Below are positions 37,982 to 50,900 of a stretch of 64,000 nt of DNA, piece by piece; within the stretch, counting starts at the first letter, position 1; every line of letters begins with the position of its first letter. The DNA lies in NCBI GenBank assembly GCA_963978545.1, contig OZ021732.1:34440123-34504122 (forward strand), given 5' to 3'. The position numbers and the translations under genes are program-made. The notes beneath the pieces were generated by a model. The model saw nothing but the letters and a program-made list of their open reading frames with translations, did no database searches and was not told the origin of the DNA. Source of the stretch: Linyphia triangularis. Lineage: Eukaryota; Arthropoda; Arachnida; Araneae; Linyphiidae.

Positions 37982-39035
37982 ATGCTGCTGACTTTTTATA
38001 GCTCCTCTGTATTTTCGCTGTACGTTTTTCCTCTCCCTTCTGATCCTCTACACGTTTTTACAAAAATTTGTTCAACTGCTGGAAAGGTATCAAGCACTAC
38101 ATCAAGGTCCATCCCTTCTGACAGGGTTTGTAGGAAGGATGTTCCAATGCAAATACTAAAGATACGATTTTGGTTACACACTTACATTTAATTTGCAACA
38201 ACAGACGTAGGAATCGCTGCTTACCAAGAAGTGAATGATTGTCGATTTGTTGTTGAGTTACATTAGAACAGTCGACAGTTGTTATTGAAGAATAAGTAAT
38301 AGCTATAACAGATGAATAAGAAGTGTTTACAATTAAAGAATTGAATGTTTAGAGTTAAACTAACATACTTAACACAGTCTTTAATGCTTGTTCTATTAAA
38401 AGGAAAAATGAAATCTGCTGAAAATAAAACAGCAACAAAAAAATTGTGCAAACATTTTATTTGAATTTATATTTTCCACCGTACTTGATCCGACCAATTT
38501 TTCTTGTGCAAAGATAAACAGTAAACTGAAAATAGTGCTTTTAAAATGCAACATGCAAGCGGATAATCTTCCCTTAACATACTTACCAGCAACTAATTAC
38601 AACACTCTGAAAAACGAGTTTCCAAGCTATTAAATTCCTCAATGGCTCGCTCAGAAGGAAACATCCGAAATAAACGTGAAAACAGTAGCACTAACTTTCA
38701 AAGAAAAACATGTCTAATATTACGTGTAAAACTCATTTTTGTATGCTTATGGTGCGTCTTTCAAAAAATCTGGTCAACTATTGTAAAGGTATCAACTACT
38801 GGAGGGGTCACTTTACATCAAGATCCATCCCTTGCTGTCGGGCCCCTATTTGCAGAAGGGATGTGTCGATGTAAATACTAAAGACATGATTTTTGTTACA
38901 TACATTTAATTTAGAATAAATCAGCTAATGAACGTTTGTGGATTTGTTGTAAACGATATATTAGAACAGCCGACGGTTGTTATTGAAGAATAAGTAGTAG
39001 CTTCAAAAGATGAATTAGTAATATTTGCAATTAAG
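37982..39035. repeat. Diverged segmental tandem duplication, about 700-bp period
   Basis: The block at about 38070-38335 recurs at about 38780-39030. Shared ordered words are AAAGGTATCAA, CATCAAG.TCCATCCCTT, AAATACTAAAGA, TTACA...CATTTAATTT, GATTTGTTGT, TTAGAACAG, GTTGTTATTGAAGAATAAGT and AGATGAAT. The copies differ by substitutions and by an insertion. No coding function is seen. Confidence 0.7.
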
Positions 39036-42000
39036 GGGGTCTTGCACAAGACTTTTTTTCAGATTATTGAATTTTGAGTTTATTATTGTTTATTAAAAAA
39101 TTTAAATTATTCTCTTTAAAACGATGCCTCATTTATAATTATAACTTATTTTGAAGTATTTTTTAACAATTATTTGAAATAAACAAAAAAAAAAATGTAG
39201 GTATGTAAATAATGTTTTTTTAACTTCAAAATCGAATTTCTTTAAATGCTGTTTTTTCATGTTTGAGGGCACATATTAAAATCTATTTAGTATAAATGCT
39301 TGAATTTTTTTAATACATGTTTATCAAATGTATTTAAGTACTTTAAGACGAGGAATAAATGGTAAGTTTCATACTTTTTTTAAAAATAATTTATCTAAAA
39401 TTTTAGCAATTTTTTAAAAATATTAAAAAAAAAACTTTAATTTTTCGAATTTTTAAAAAATAACGAAAACTTCGATTTAAAGTATTCAAAAGTATCCAAT
39501 TATAATACTGACAGTTTCAGACTGATAGAAGATTCGATTATTAGATGATCCCAAAGTTGTTGAATTTGACATGGGCTCCTATACAGGTGCCGGACAACCT
39601 TAAGGAAATTGAAGTATTCAAACTTACATGTATAAACGACCATTTTAATCAAGTGCATCTTTGAAATTATAATGAAAAAAAAAAAAAGAAAGAAAAACGT
39701 TTAGTATTATAAGAAGACTATTGGTGGTTATTGGAATGAAATGACTAAGAAGTTTTTCAGTATACGTTTTTTTTTTTTACAGGGAAATTTATCAGGAAAC
39801 GATGAAAGCTTGAATATTTATCGAACTTATAAGAGAATGTATCAGAAAGCGATGAAAGTTGGAAGATTAACGTAATGTAAAATCGATCATTAAAAATATA
39901 CACTAAGGTACTGAAGAAAGTTGTAAAAAGATTCAACACTCAGAAGAAAACTGACCATTTAAGAAAAGTAAGTGTGTAACTACGTTATTTGAGTTCACTT
40001 TTTATGAAATCTTCTTCAAATATATTCTTCCATCATGGCCCTCTCTTATCCATTCATTTTTTTTCTATAAAAATCTATTCATTATATTCTGTGTTTTATT
40101 TGGACATTTTTTGATGAACTTAGGGTCGTCCTTTACAGTCACCAAGAGATTTCTTCTCAAATGATCAACACCCATGTGATGGTGGCTGATTCCTTTTCCC
40201 GCAGTAAATAATATTTATATCCTCTCAAGTACCAACCCATTATTGTCTAGAGTTGCCAAAAACAGCACATGGAACTGAATTCATTTCCCCTCCTCTCTAT
40301 ATAAATCACACTCCCAAAAGATATTAGCTCAGGCTAAATCGGTTGCCATTCACAATACAAGAAAACTCTATGACGCAAATAGTGCAAATATAACCAATCT
40401 TCAATGATGTATAGAGCGCACACATATGGACAATACACAATGTGTGAATCCTAAGCCATATTAATCTCAACAGCTTTCAAGACGCCACGGTCAAAACGTA
40501 GCAGAAACTTTGCCAATCCATTGCCTAGAAACCTTTCATCATTCCTCATACAATATTTCTTTTTTTATGGCCTGCACTCTCCTTTTTCCAACATTTCCTC
40601 TGGTCTTATTCATCTTCCGAGTCGATTCAGTCAGTAGTGCTGAAATGCCGGTTCTGCAACAGCGGTGATGAGACGCCATTTTCTTGATCTGGTAAACAAC
40701 TCTTGCCATTTTAGGGGAATATGCTGGCCCCTAAGTACCATAAGACGGTTTTGATGCGCGTCTCCTGGGACCAGGGCTACTATCTTTCGGATATTTGGAT
40801 ATTTCTTCTATAAGGCTTCTCAATTTTTAGCAGCTTCTATGAGTAGTACTCAATAGAGGGATTCCTGTATTATTCGTAATGCATAAAATATCTTTCTTGA
40901 AGATAGTTGTATGCTGTGAATAGAAGGGCCTCGCAGGAATACAATGCCTCGTGATGGGATCCTGATGGAATTTCTGTTTCGCGGATGAATGCTTTGAAAA
41001 AAAAAAAAAAAAAAAACATTCGAATAAAGTTTTAGTAGTATTTTGAAGAGACGCTATAACATATTTTGGTTATTTAGTGATGGAAATGTATTGTTTTTAT
41101 CTAATCAATGGTTCTGAAATAAAAAGTATCATCTAGAGCACTGTAAAAAATAAATATATAGTAAAACATAAAGATGATGTTACAACAATTAATGAGTAAG
41201 AGTGTAAATGAACGAAATCAACGTTTTTATAATTAATTTGGTAGCAAACTACTGGAAACTACATTTAAGAAACACATTTAATTTGAGCTTTTAGTGTTAG
41301 ATTTGAGTTGCTTGTGTTGTTAAGTTTTCTTATACATGCGGGATTGAAAAATCGACTTATATTTAAGTGAATTTTTGTTATTACATTATGTGATACTTAG
41401 GTGATACAAAGTTTGAGTATAGTGTATATTGAGGCTCAATTTTGGTTGAAAATAAACTTACAATTAAAAAGTTATATGAAAACTATCAATTACGGGCTTT
41501 GTTGTTAGTTTAATATAAAAAATGAAACGTAATAAAATTAAGCTATAAATTAAGCATAATTTAAGAAACAAAGATCTTTGCACAATACTAAGAGGAAAAA
41601 AAAAAAAAAAAACTACGACAAGCATTTACTTTTATGGCGACTTTATATGGCAGTGATGATTTTTTTAAATACCTTGCATTTGGGTAGAGTGATATTGTTA
41701 TTGTACTCCTGATCTCACCAAAGACTTTTTTTTTAAACCCACTTAAAATGACCAGCCAGAAAAAGTTATAAGGTTTCCAAGTCTTTTGTGTCAAGTGGAA
41801 TGAACTGTGTTGCAATAAATAGAAATAGGACAATCTATGTGAGCAAAAAGAAAAGTTAAAACATTACGAATCAATAGATATGTACTTTAAAAAGATATTT
41901 CTAGCTGAGACAGATAATTTAATTTTAAAATTATATTTTTATAATTACATAAGACATTTGTTTAAAAATCTATTTTAACATCGTAATTCACTTTGTAGTT

Positions 42001-45000
42001 ATTAAAATCGCTAGTTACTAGTTAAACTAAGATTAGTAAAGAATTTCCAGACGTCAACACAAATTTAAAGTTTTCTTTTTACGATAGATAACACCAAACG
42101 AAAAGCACGCATGTACATAAAAGCATTAATAATCTAGAAATCAATTCATCAAGTAATTTCAATTAAATATGTAAGCAAGCAATTCTCAAACAACCATGAC
42201 AACCTCATGAATTGCGTATTATTCACATTGGCGACAACCAAACCAATGTTATTTTAACTGTGGTTAACCAAGGATAAACTTCTAATGAAGGACTTTGCAC
42301 AAGCGTTCACTTCATGTTGATATTTCGAATTTGACGCTCCAGCAAACAACGCTGCGAAAATAATTTAAGCGATTCTTTAAGAATTCGAAATTACATCCCC
42401 CCTCCCCTACCACTACGACCGCGCGGCGACTTAGCAAGACCGTCTTTCTCCAGTAATGAATAAATTTTAATCAACTTGTTTACTCAGTTTTAAGTCTCCG
42501 CAGAGTTAACTTTTCGAAAGCGACTTTTCAAAGGAGTAATTGGAGAAAGGCATCTTTGTCAGCACTTAAGCGATTGCAAAATGTAACCTTTTGCCTGTAA
42601 AACCAGACTCTACGTATCCATAGCGACCAATTCAGGAATACTGGAAGGGTGCTAAACTTAAGGTGTGAATGGGTACTTTCTTAGATAATAACACAGACTT
42701 GCGTTTATTGATTTTTAACGGTTTGTACCCTCTGCTAGTCATTTAATTGCTGAATATTTTTATATGGTGCGTCCAAATGAAAAGAAGACCTCAGCTATAT
42801 ATACAGACATTTTTAATAAAAATATTACATTAACAGTGTACAATAATACAATAATAAGTATTCGTCATTGATATTGAAACACTGATCCGGAAACGAGTGA
42901 ATGACCTCAGGATAGAAACTCCTGGGTGCTGACAAAGTTTTTCAAGCATAAAGCTTTTTTTTCCCCTCTTCCTTGTTACAGGTGAATATTTGACCTACCA
43001 GAGATTTTTCTAAGGGAACCACCGAATTATGGTGAACCTTGAGAGACCCTAGTATTCGTACACCGCTTTCATCCTGCGATAAATTTCTGAAGCATGCTCC
43101 TCATTTGCGCGAATAATTGGATAACTGATCTTTATGCTTTTCTGGAAGAATCCATCATACAATGAACTACGGAAACAATTCTCCAGAAATGGGTATATTG
43201 ATGCGAAACCGTTTACTTTGCATGTGCAACTGGGAATACCACGACGTTATCTATTGGCTAACACATTAACTAACTGGGATTTGATACCACACTGCTACAG
43301 GTAGGGTCTCCTTTTCATTTGGACAGATCTTATAAGTATAATATTCCTCCCGGTGTGTAATTTTTTCCCACATATTTTCAAAAATCCGATAACTTAATTG
43401 ATGTAAGTGCACCTCAATAAGGAAAACACGTTTTGAAAAATTTGGATTATTGCACCACTCAAACAATTTCCTTCAAACTTGGAATACTTTTAGTCTCAAT
43501 ATTGAACAATATGAAAAAATATGTTATTATATTTATTAATTTCGGGATATTTAAAATTCAGGATTTACAAACTTCTATAAGACTCCTGTTTGCCTTATTA
43601 TGACAAAACTGTCACCAATATCCCCAATAAAATAAAAATTCACAAGAAAGTTATATTTAAATTGAAACGCTTTAAAATTATTTAAAATAATTAGAATGTT
43701 ATAGACCTCAAAATCGTAATGCCTTTTTCGTTGTTGTCGTCACCCTCATGTCACCCCTCATAAATACCCCAAGTTACATCCCTTTTCTGAAGACACGTAA
43801 AGGTAGCCGAAATATTACTTGTCATAACTAGATATAAACTACAACTGTTATGAATGCTAAGCATAAATCAATAGCATGTCTAGTGTCTTTAACAAACCAC
43901 AAATGTCCTTGTTGGTAAACATAATATTTTCATGTTTGATGGTACCTGGTCTCCATTAACGATGCACAAGAGCGTTTATGGATTTTAATATATTAAAAAT
44001 GCTTCATGGATAAGGTAAACGCCCTAATATAGCCATTATATAATATTTAATCACTAGCAAATGATCGTTTCAACTTAGCAGAAGTAAGAATCTTCTAAAA
44101 AAAGCATTTTAGTTTGCGAAATATCTTGCGTGGGGACAACTGCTCCATTCTTTTTATTTTTTATCTTAAGGTTGCCACAGAGATATGTATAGAGGGCATT
44201 GAAAACAAGTTGTTGAATTTTAAAAATTTTGATTTCTAGTCAATAGTATTGACAAGTTTTTAATAATTTCTATGTATATCAGGAACAAATTAAAATTGTA
44301 ATTATTGTCTTCAACATTAATATTTTTGCTAAATAAAAAATTTATATTTTTCAAAAACTTGTTTCATTGCACACCACCAATTGGACATAATGTAACATAC
44401 CAACTGTCACTTAAAATCAACTAAGCAAGCTTTATTAAGTGATTTTTTTAATTGAAAAAGTGAATACTAGAAAACAACAATTATCAGTAAAAACTATCAC
44501 ATTCTCATTCAAACTTATTTACAAAGTTTTTTACTTAAAATTCCTTAACACCCACGCTTATTGTTATTTATTTATATTATTATTTATAAATCTTCATGTT
44601 TTCTTTAAATTTTTAAAATTTGTTTTCTGTATTTCACACCTTGTGACATTTCCAAATGATTTATTTACCCCACAATGAAATATTAATGCTTAGGTTTTTA
44701 AATACAACTTACAACTTTAGACATACTAATTTAGCATTTCAAAAAACTCAGGAGTCAAGAGAATATAAACGTGAAGAGGATAACGTTTTCCTTTCTCGCT
44801 ATCCTACTTAAGTTGTCATTAAAAGAAAAGCTAACAGAGAAACTAACACAATGTAATCTACAATATTTTATTAGTTGTTGAGAAGTGTTTTCTAATATTA
44901 GGTTGTGTAAAATAGTTATTAATTTTATAAATGAATTTTTGTAACCGTATTACAGTTTCAGAAGTAAAAAAGGGTAATATTTTCCAAAAACTAGACTAAG

Positions 45001-45221
45001 TGCCGAATTAGGAAATCAATTAGGAATTATCAAACTTAATGAAAAAATTCAAGTTGCACTTCCCTTTGTAGTTCGAACTATAAAAGTTAACTTTTAGAAA
45101 ACTAAATCGAAAATGACTTTTCATTTTTCAAAAGGGGTAAAGGCCATTGTCATTAATTAGACAAGTACAAAATCTCAACAATGCGCGGCCTTTTCCCTTG
45201 AAAGACGGTTGGTTTGTGCGC
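39036..45221. other. AT-rich host DNA, no gene supported
   Basis: Less AT-rich blocks occur at about 40590-40960 and 42340-42660. The first has short codon-like stretches on the minus strand but no domain I can name. Poly-A tracts lie near 41000 and 41595. Chance frames such as 43266-43466 and 44439-44678 show no family signature. Confidence 0.4.
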
Positions 45222-45234
45222 TCTTGAACAAATG

Positions 45235-45414
45235 GTTGGTTAGTTAGTACGCTCAACGACCTATATTTGTGCACAATGATGGCTAATCAGGCCGGAACTT
45301 ACATTTTAACGTGGACTCTGAATAACAACGAGCATCCATGCCTAAGCCGGGATTCGAACATGGCACCTTTGACATGCGAGGCCAGAGCGTTAACCCCACA
45401 GCCGTCACCTGGGG
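45235..45414 (-). mobile_element. tRNA-derived SINE with 13-bp target duplication
   Basis: Read on the minus strand, the 180-bp segment starts near 45414 with a tRNA-like head. The A-box region is GGCTGTGGGGTTAACGCTCT and the B-box is GTTCGAATCCCGG at about 45347-45359. A unique body follows, then an AC/TAAC-rich tail (ACTAACTAACCAAC). Perfect 13-bp direct repeats TCTTGAACAAATG flank it at 45222-45234 and 45415-45427, showing it was placed by retrotransposition. The head is too diverged in its stems to be a working tRNA gene. Confidence 0.88.
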
Positions 45415-45427
45415 TCTTGAACAAATG

Positions 45428-46345
45428 ATGCTCTGGATCAGTATAATCTGCGAGTTGCTCATACACTAGAAAATCTCAAATACAACTACCCTAGTTTTAA
45501 CGTATTTGCTAATAAAAACTATTTCTACCTAAACTTTCCTAACTAAATTTTGCCAATGAACTGCAATATGTTCACACAAGTGATGCAGAATTTTTTCCCT
45601 TTTTATGTAATTAGATTTAATTTGTAATAATGTTATAATATTCGATTCAGCGATAATTGTATCGAGTTAAAATTGAAGACTGGCAAATTATTAGAAATAA
45701 ATATTCACTAAAAGAAATTTCTTTGTGTGTTTTTTGATATGGCAATGGAATTTCTTTGTGGCATTTAATCTCATAAAATTGGTCATATATGTATCAGTAA
45801 ATTCACTTAAATACTCAGTATCAATAAAAACTTACTTTCTTTGCATAAGTAAGTTACAAACCAGTGTCAAATTGTTTTGAATGATCGGAAGTAGAGAAAT
45901 GAAAAACACGAATAGACTAAATCAATGAGATTAAATATTAAAGTCGGTCAATGTAACAATAATGAATGATTGCATTAAAAGTTTCTTTTGTTATTTATAT
46001 TCACAGGATTAAATTCATGCAAAGGCATTTATGTACTGTTCAAAATATTTTCGTGACAGCTACTTATTTCTTTTATTACGTAATTTTTTTATTTTTAATT
46101 TTTTTTTATTAATCAGCAGAGACGAGTATTAACAGTAAATTTTTTTTCTCTAAGAAAATGAAAAATTCTTTGTTTGTCCTTTTAAACTTTAATACTTTAA
46201 TTACGCTTTAATGGCTATAGGGTTTGTAATGCCTCTTAATATTTGTATAGTAAAAATCTAGACTGAAAAATAAGATAAATATTTTGAAGCTAGGTAGAGA
46301 TATATTTATACATTTTATTTTACATTCAATGCTAGCTTAATATAA
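45428..46345. other. AT-rich host DNA, nothing recognised
   Basis: No coding frame, RNA gene or bounded repeat is seen. Confidence 0.5.
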
Positions 46346-46359
46346 GAAGGACGTAAGTA

Positions 46360-46480
46360 GGTATAAAGTGGGGGTTCTGAGCCACCGGAGCCCCGGAGCC
46401 ATCCCGGAGCGGGGAGTTCTGAGCCACCGGAGTCATATTGGAGGGTGGTTTCTGAGCCAGGGGGTTATCCCGGAGGTGTA
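46360..46480. repeat. GC-rich minisatellite
   Basis: GTTCTGAGCCACCGGAG occurs at about 46374 and 46416, with a third degenerate copy (TTTCTGAGCCAGGGG) near 46449, separated by CCCGGAG words. It is a small GC-rich island in AT-rich DNA just outside the Polinton. Confidence 0.7.
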
Positions 46481-46673
46481 CGAGGGTTATACACCATAGT
46501 GTTGTAGAGTTGAGTTGTTTCTCCTGTTGTAAAAGTTTGTTTTTAAGAAATGGCAACACTTTTTAGTTTTGCTTTATGTAACACTACGACTACTATAGTA
46601 ACTTATTTAAGTTAAAATTTTGTGACGTCACAATACTAAATTAATAAAGTTTAGTTATACTGAGTGGCAACAA

Positions 46674-46827
46674 CTCTTACTTTTTGGCTAAATTTAATGT
46701 ATTAGTAGCGTTGTCTAGTGATATGGAATTAAAATATAGTGTACAGAATCATTTTTTAGATTTATTTTACTTGGTCGGGGGATCGAACCTACAGTATTGT
46801 GGTAAAATAACTTTGTAGCTTAGTAAC
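46674..46827. repeat. Polinton left terminal inverted repeat
   Basis: It matches the reverse complement of 63773-64000. Shared stretches include CTCTTACTTTTTG, TATGGAATTAAA, TCGGGGGATCGAACCTACA and GTGGTAAAAT. It is about 74 bp shorter than the right copy because it has one instead of two copies of an internal repeat. Confidence 0.93.
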
Positions 46828-47843
46828 CGATAGAAAAACAGATAATAAGTTCATAATTTTGTAAATAAATCTCCATTTCCACACCTGTGCTTAAACCAAC
46901 CACTTTGTGGGGTAGATGTTTTACCATTGGGCATAATAAAGTGATTTTAAATTAATTAATTTAGTTATTGAAGTAAATACTTATACAAGTTCATTTATAA
47001 ATCATATTCATTTGTACATGAAAATAATATACATTCCTTTTTTCAATAGATAATGTAACTTTATTATCCTTTATTCTCAATTTTTATAAAGCGTATACTA
47101 ATTCAAATTTGTTCTATTATTTCTTGAAAAGTTGTTTTTCTACATAAAATAGAATTAAATGCCACTAATTAATAGTAGACACCCTTACGTGGGAAGATAA
47201 ATTCGTTTGCACTTTCTTTTGAAAATAAGATTAACTTGGAGAGTCAGTATTTTCACGTGTAATGAACATGTACTTTGATGTGTTTATAAACATTTATCAC
47301 GACAAAGGGAGTTGGTTCCAAAGTGATTTAGATAATCTTTAAGAATAGACTTTACATTGAAATCGAATTGTCACTGCTTTGTGGATTGTAGATAGTGCTA
47401 ATCACGCAGTAATTGTGCTGGAAAAGTACCATCTACTAATGTGTGCATAACATCGTTTAAAAAACCTACTATCAAAAGTAAACTTTATTCTCATCAAATC
47501 TATTTAACTCCATGCGATAATGACTTTTCTAGTAGTCTGCTGTTTCTAATCTTGTACGCTTATCACAATACATACTACAAATCTCAATTCGTATATTTGC
47601 CTATACTCATTTCTTTATTTAAAATACTAAGAATGTGTGTATATTTAAGACTTAATCAAAGATTATTTTCTTGTGTATGTAAAAAGCATGCGTTCCCATG
47701 ATGACAAACTTTCAAAGGGTTTTACTGCATTCTATCTTATTTGACGAAGTTGGGCATTATTCGTCACGTATATAATCACTTGTGCGCAAGTGCAAGTATG
47801 AAGTTTACTCTAATGTGATTGGTGTATACATCGCAAGGACATG
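46828..47843. other. Polinton left subterminal region, no clear gene
   Basis: AT-rich sequence between the left repeat and the polymerase promoter. A frame at 47441-47701 (86 codons) is hydrophobic but has no recognised domain and no nearby promoter; I treat it as chance. Confidence 0.5.
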
Positions 47844-47851
47844 TATATAAA
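47844..47851 (+). promoter_or_regulatory. TATA box of the polymerase gene
   Basis: TATATAAA lies about 125 nt before the ATG at 47972, giving a predicted start near 47875 and a leader of about 100 nt. Confidence 0.5.
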
Positions 47852-47971
47852 ATGAAGTATTTGAAGATATAAATCATTACACCCCTTGCTTGAGCTAATT
47901 GCCTTCTTTAGCTTTTTTGGCTACTTAACTCTACTGTCTTAGGATTTAATCTACTTACTTCCCTTGCTACC

Positions 47972-50900
47972 ATGGATAGTGTCTCTCAAGTGTTTGAAAC
48001 TTCATCAATGCCTCTAAATGATGAAGTTTTCGCTATGGCGGATTTTGGTGATATCACCGCCTCACAGCTAAGTGAACCATTCGACAATTTATCGTGTAAT
48101 ATTTGTTTCACGGCATTCACATTGCGGCGTAATCTGCTACGACATCTTAGATATCAGCATGGGAACAACAATAAAAAATGCCATATATGTGGACGGCAAT
48201 TTAGTAGAGTGGATACTTTGAAGGAGCATATAAAAACACACGAAAATAGAAAGCGTAAGCGGGAAGGTAATGATGAAGTGTCACATCTACCACCATTATC
48301 TTCAAATGTGAGTATTTATTGCTTATTTAAATTGTATGTGAAAAAAAACTTTATGGCTGAAATTTTTCAATGTAACTAATTTCTTATTTTATAGCTTAAG
48401 TGAACCGCTCATGTTTTTACTTAGAGTGTATGTATAAAAATGTTGTGTTTCTTTTTAGCTACCTGCTGTTGCGTCTACATCTCGTGCCCAACCAGTTCCC
48501 CCTAATATTCAGACCTCTTCTTCAAATGTAAGTATTTATTGTTTATTTAAATTGTATGTGAAACAATTTTTATGGTTGAAATTTTTCAATGTAACTAATT
48601 TCTTATTTTATAGCTTAAGTGAACCGCTCATGTTTTTACTTAGAGTGTATGTATAAAAATGTTATATCTTTCATTTCAGCTACATGCTGTTGAGTCCACA
48701 TCTCGTGTCCAAGCAGTTCCCTCTAATGTTCAGGCCTCTTCTTCAAATGTGAGTATTTATTGCTTATGTGAGTATGTATTGCTTATTTAAATTGTATGTG
48801 AAAAAAAACTTTATGGCTGAAATTTTTCAATGTAACTAATTTCTTATTTTATAGCTTAAGTGAACCGCTCATGTTTTTACTTAGAGTGTATGTATAAAAA
48901 TGTTGTGTTTCTTTTTAGCTACCTGCTGTTGCGTCTACATCTCGTGCCCAACCAGTTCCCCCTAATATTCAGACCTCTTCTTCAAATGTAAGTATTTATT
49001 GTTTATTTAAATTGTATGTGAAAATTTTTTTATGGTTGAAATTTTTCAATGTAACTAATTTCTTATTTTATAGCTTAAGTGAACCGCTCATGTTTTTACT
49101 TAGAGTGTATGTATAAAAATGTTATATCTTTCATTTCAGCTACATGCTGTTGAGTCCACATCTCGTGTCCAAGCAGTTCCCTCTAATGTTCAGGCCTCTT
49201 CTTCAAATGTGAGTATTTATTGCTTATGTGAGTATTTATTGCTTATTTAAATTGTATGTGAAAAAAAACTTTATGGCTGAAATTTTTCAATGTAACTAAT
49301 TTCTTATTTTATAGCTTAAGTGAACCGCTCATGTTTTTACTTAGAGTGTATGTATAAAAATGTTGTGTTTCTTTTTAGCTACCTGCTGTTGCGTCTACAT
49401 CTCGTGCCCAACCAGTTCCCCCTAATATTCAGACCTCTTCTTCAAATGTAAGTATTTATTGTTTATTTAAATTGTATGTGAAAATTTTTTTATGGTTGAA
49501 ATTTTTCAATGTAACTAATTTCTTATTTTATAGCTTAAGTGAACCGCTCATGTTTTTACTTAGAGTGTATGTATAAAAATGTTATATCTTTCATTTCAGC
49601 TACATGCTGTTGAGTCCACATCTCGTGTCCAAGCAGTTCCCTCTAATGTTCAGGCCTCTTCTTCAAATGTGAGTATTTATTGCTTATGTGAGTATTTATT
49701 GCTTATTTAAATTGTATGTGAAAAAAAACTTTATGGCTGAAATTTTTCAATGTAACTAATTTCTTATTTTATAGCTTAAGTGAACCGCTCATGTTTTTAC
49801 TTAGAGTGTATGTATAAAAATGTTGTGTTTCTTTTTAGCTACCTGCTGTTGCGTCTACATCTCGTGCCCAACCAGTTCCCCCTAATATTCAGACCTCTTC
49901 TTCAAATGTAAGTATTTATTGTTTATTTAAATTGTATGTGAAAAATTTTTTATGGTTGAAATTTTTCAATGTAACTAATTTCTTATTTTATAGCTTAAGT
50001 GAACCGCTCATGTTTTTACTTAGAGTGTATGTATAAAAATGTTATATCTTTCATTTCAGCTACATGCTGTTGAGTCCACATCTCGTGTCCAAGCAGTTCC
50101 CTCTAATGTTCAGGCCTCTTCTTCAAATGTGAGTATTTATTGCTTATTTAAATTGTATGTGAAAAAAAACTTTATGGCTGAAATTTTTCAATGTAACTAA
50201 TTTCTTATTTTATAGCTTAAGTGAACCGCTCATGTTTTTACTTAGAGTGTATGTATAAAAATGTTGTGTTTCTTTTTAGCTACCTGCTGTTGCGTCTACA
50301 TCTCGTGCCCAACCAGTTCCCCCTAATATTCAGACCTCTTCTTCAAATGTAAGTATTTATTGCTTGCTTATTTAAATTGTATGTGAAATTTTTTTTATGG
50401 TTGAAATATTTCAATGTCACTAATTTCTTATTTTATACCTTAAGTGAACCGATCATGTTTTTACTTAAAGTGTACGTATAAAAATGTTATGTCTTTCATT
50501 TCAGTCACCTGCTGTTGTGTCTACCTCTCGTCCCCAAGCAGTTCCCTTTGTTGGTTTACCCCCCCGTGGCCTACCCAGAAGTCTTTACACATTCGAAACT
50601 CAGTATGTGCATCCATGTGAGAAGGAGTGTATGGACTTGTTAGTGTTTCTTAGAACGAATAAGAGTGAACTACAAGAAAGAATTGAGCGTCTTGTTCGCA
50701 AAGGCTTAAAATGGTACATCTCAATCTCAATTCGCTTCACTCGAAGGATTTCTACAACTGAGAATGAAGAGTGTGTTGGCCACTTCAGATCAAATTGCGA
50801 TGTTACTCTTCAAGGAGAAAGCCCAAATATCGAGAAAGCTTATGAAAAAGTAAGTTCAATTTCTTTCATATATACATTTTAAAAGTTTATGTTCTATAGT

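Noticed and set aside
40590..40960. Decayed minus-strand coding region
   Set aside because: Short codon-like stretches, but no motif strong enough to name a family.
45345..45412. Functional tRNA gene
   Set aside because: A/B boxes are present but the stems do not pair well, and the segment sits inside a SINE with target duplications.
47441..47701. 86-codon hydrophobic plus-strand frame in the Polinton left end
   Set aside because: Composition-driven AT-rich codons, no domain and no promoter at the spacing seen for other units.
48308..50504. CRISPR-like or satellite array
   Set aside because: The repeats are exon-intron units with splice sites and phase-0 coding exons, in a eukaryotic gene; there are no short direct repeats with unique spacers.
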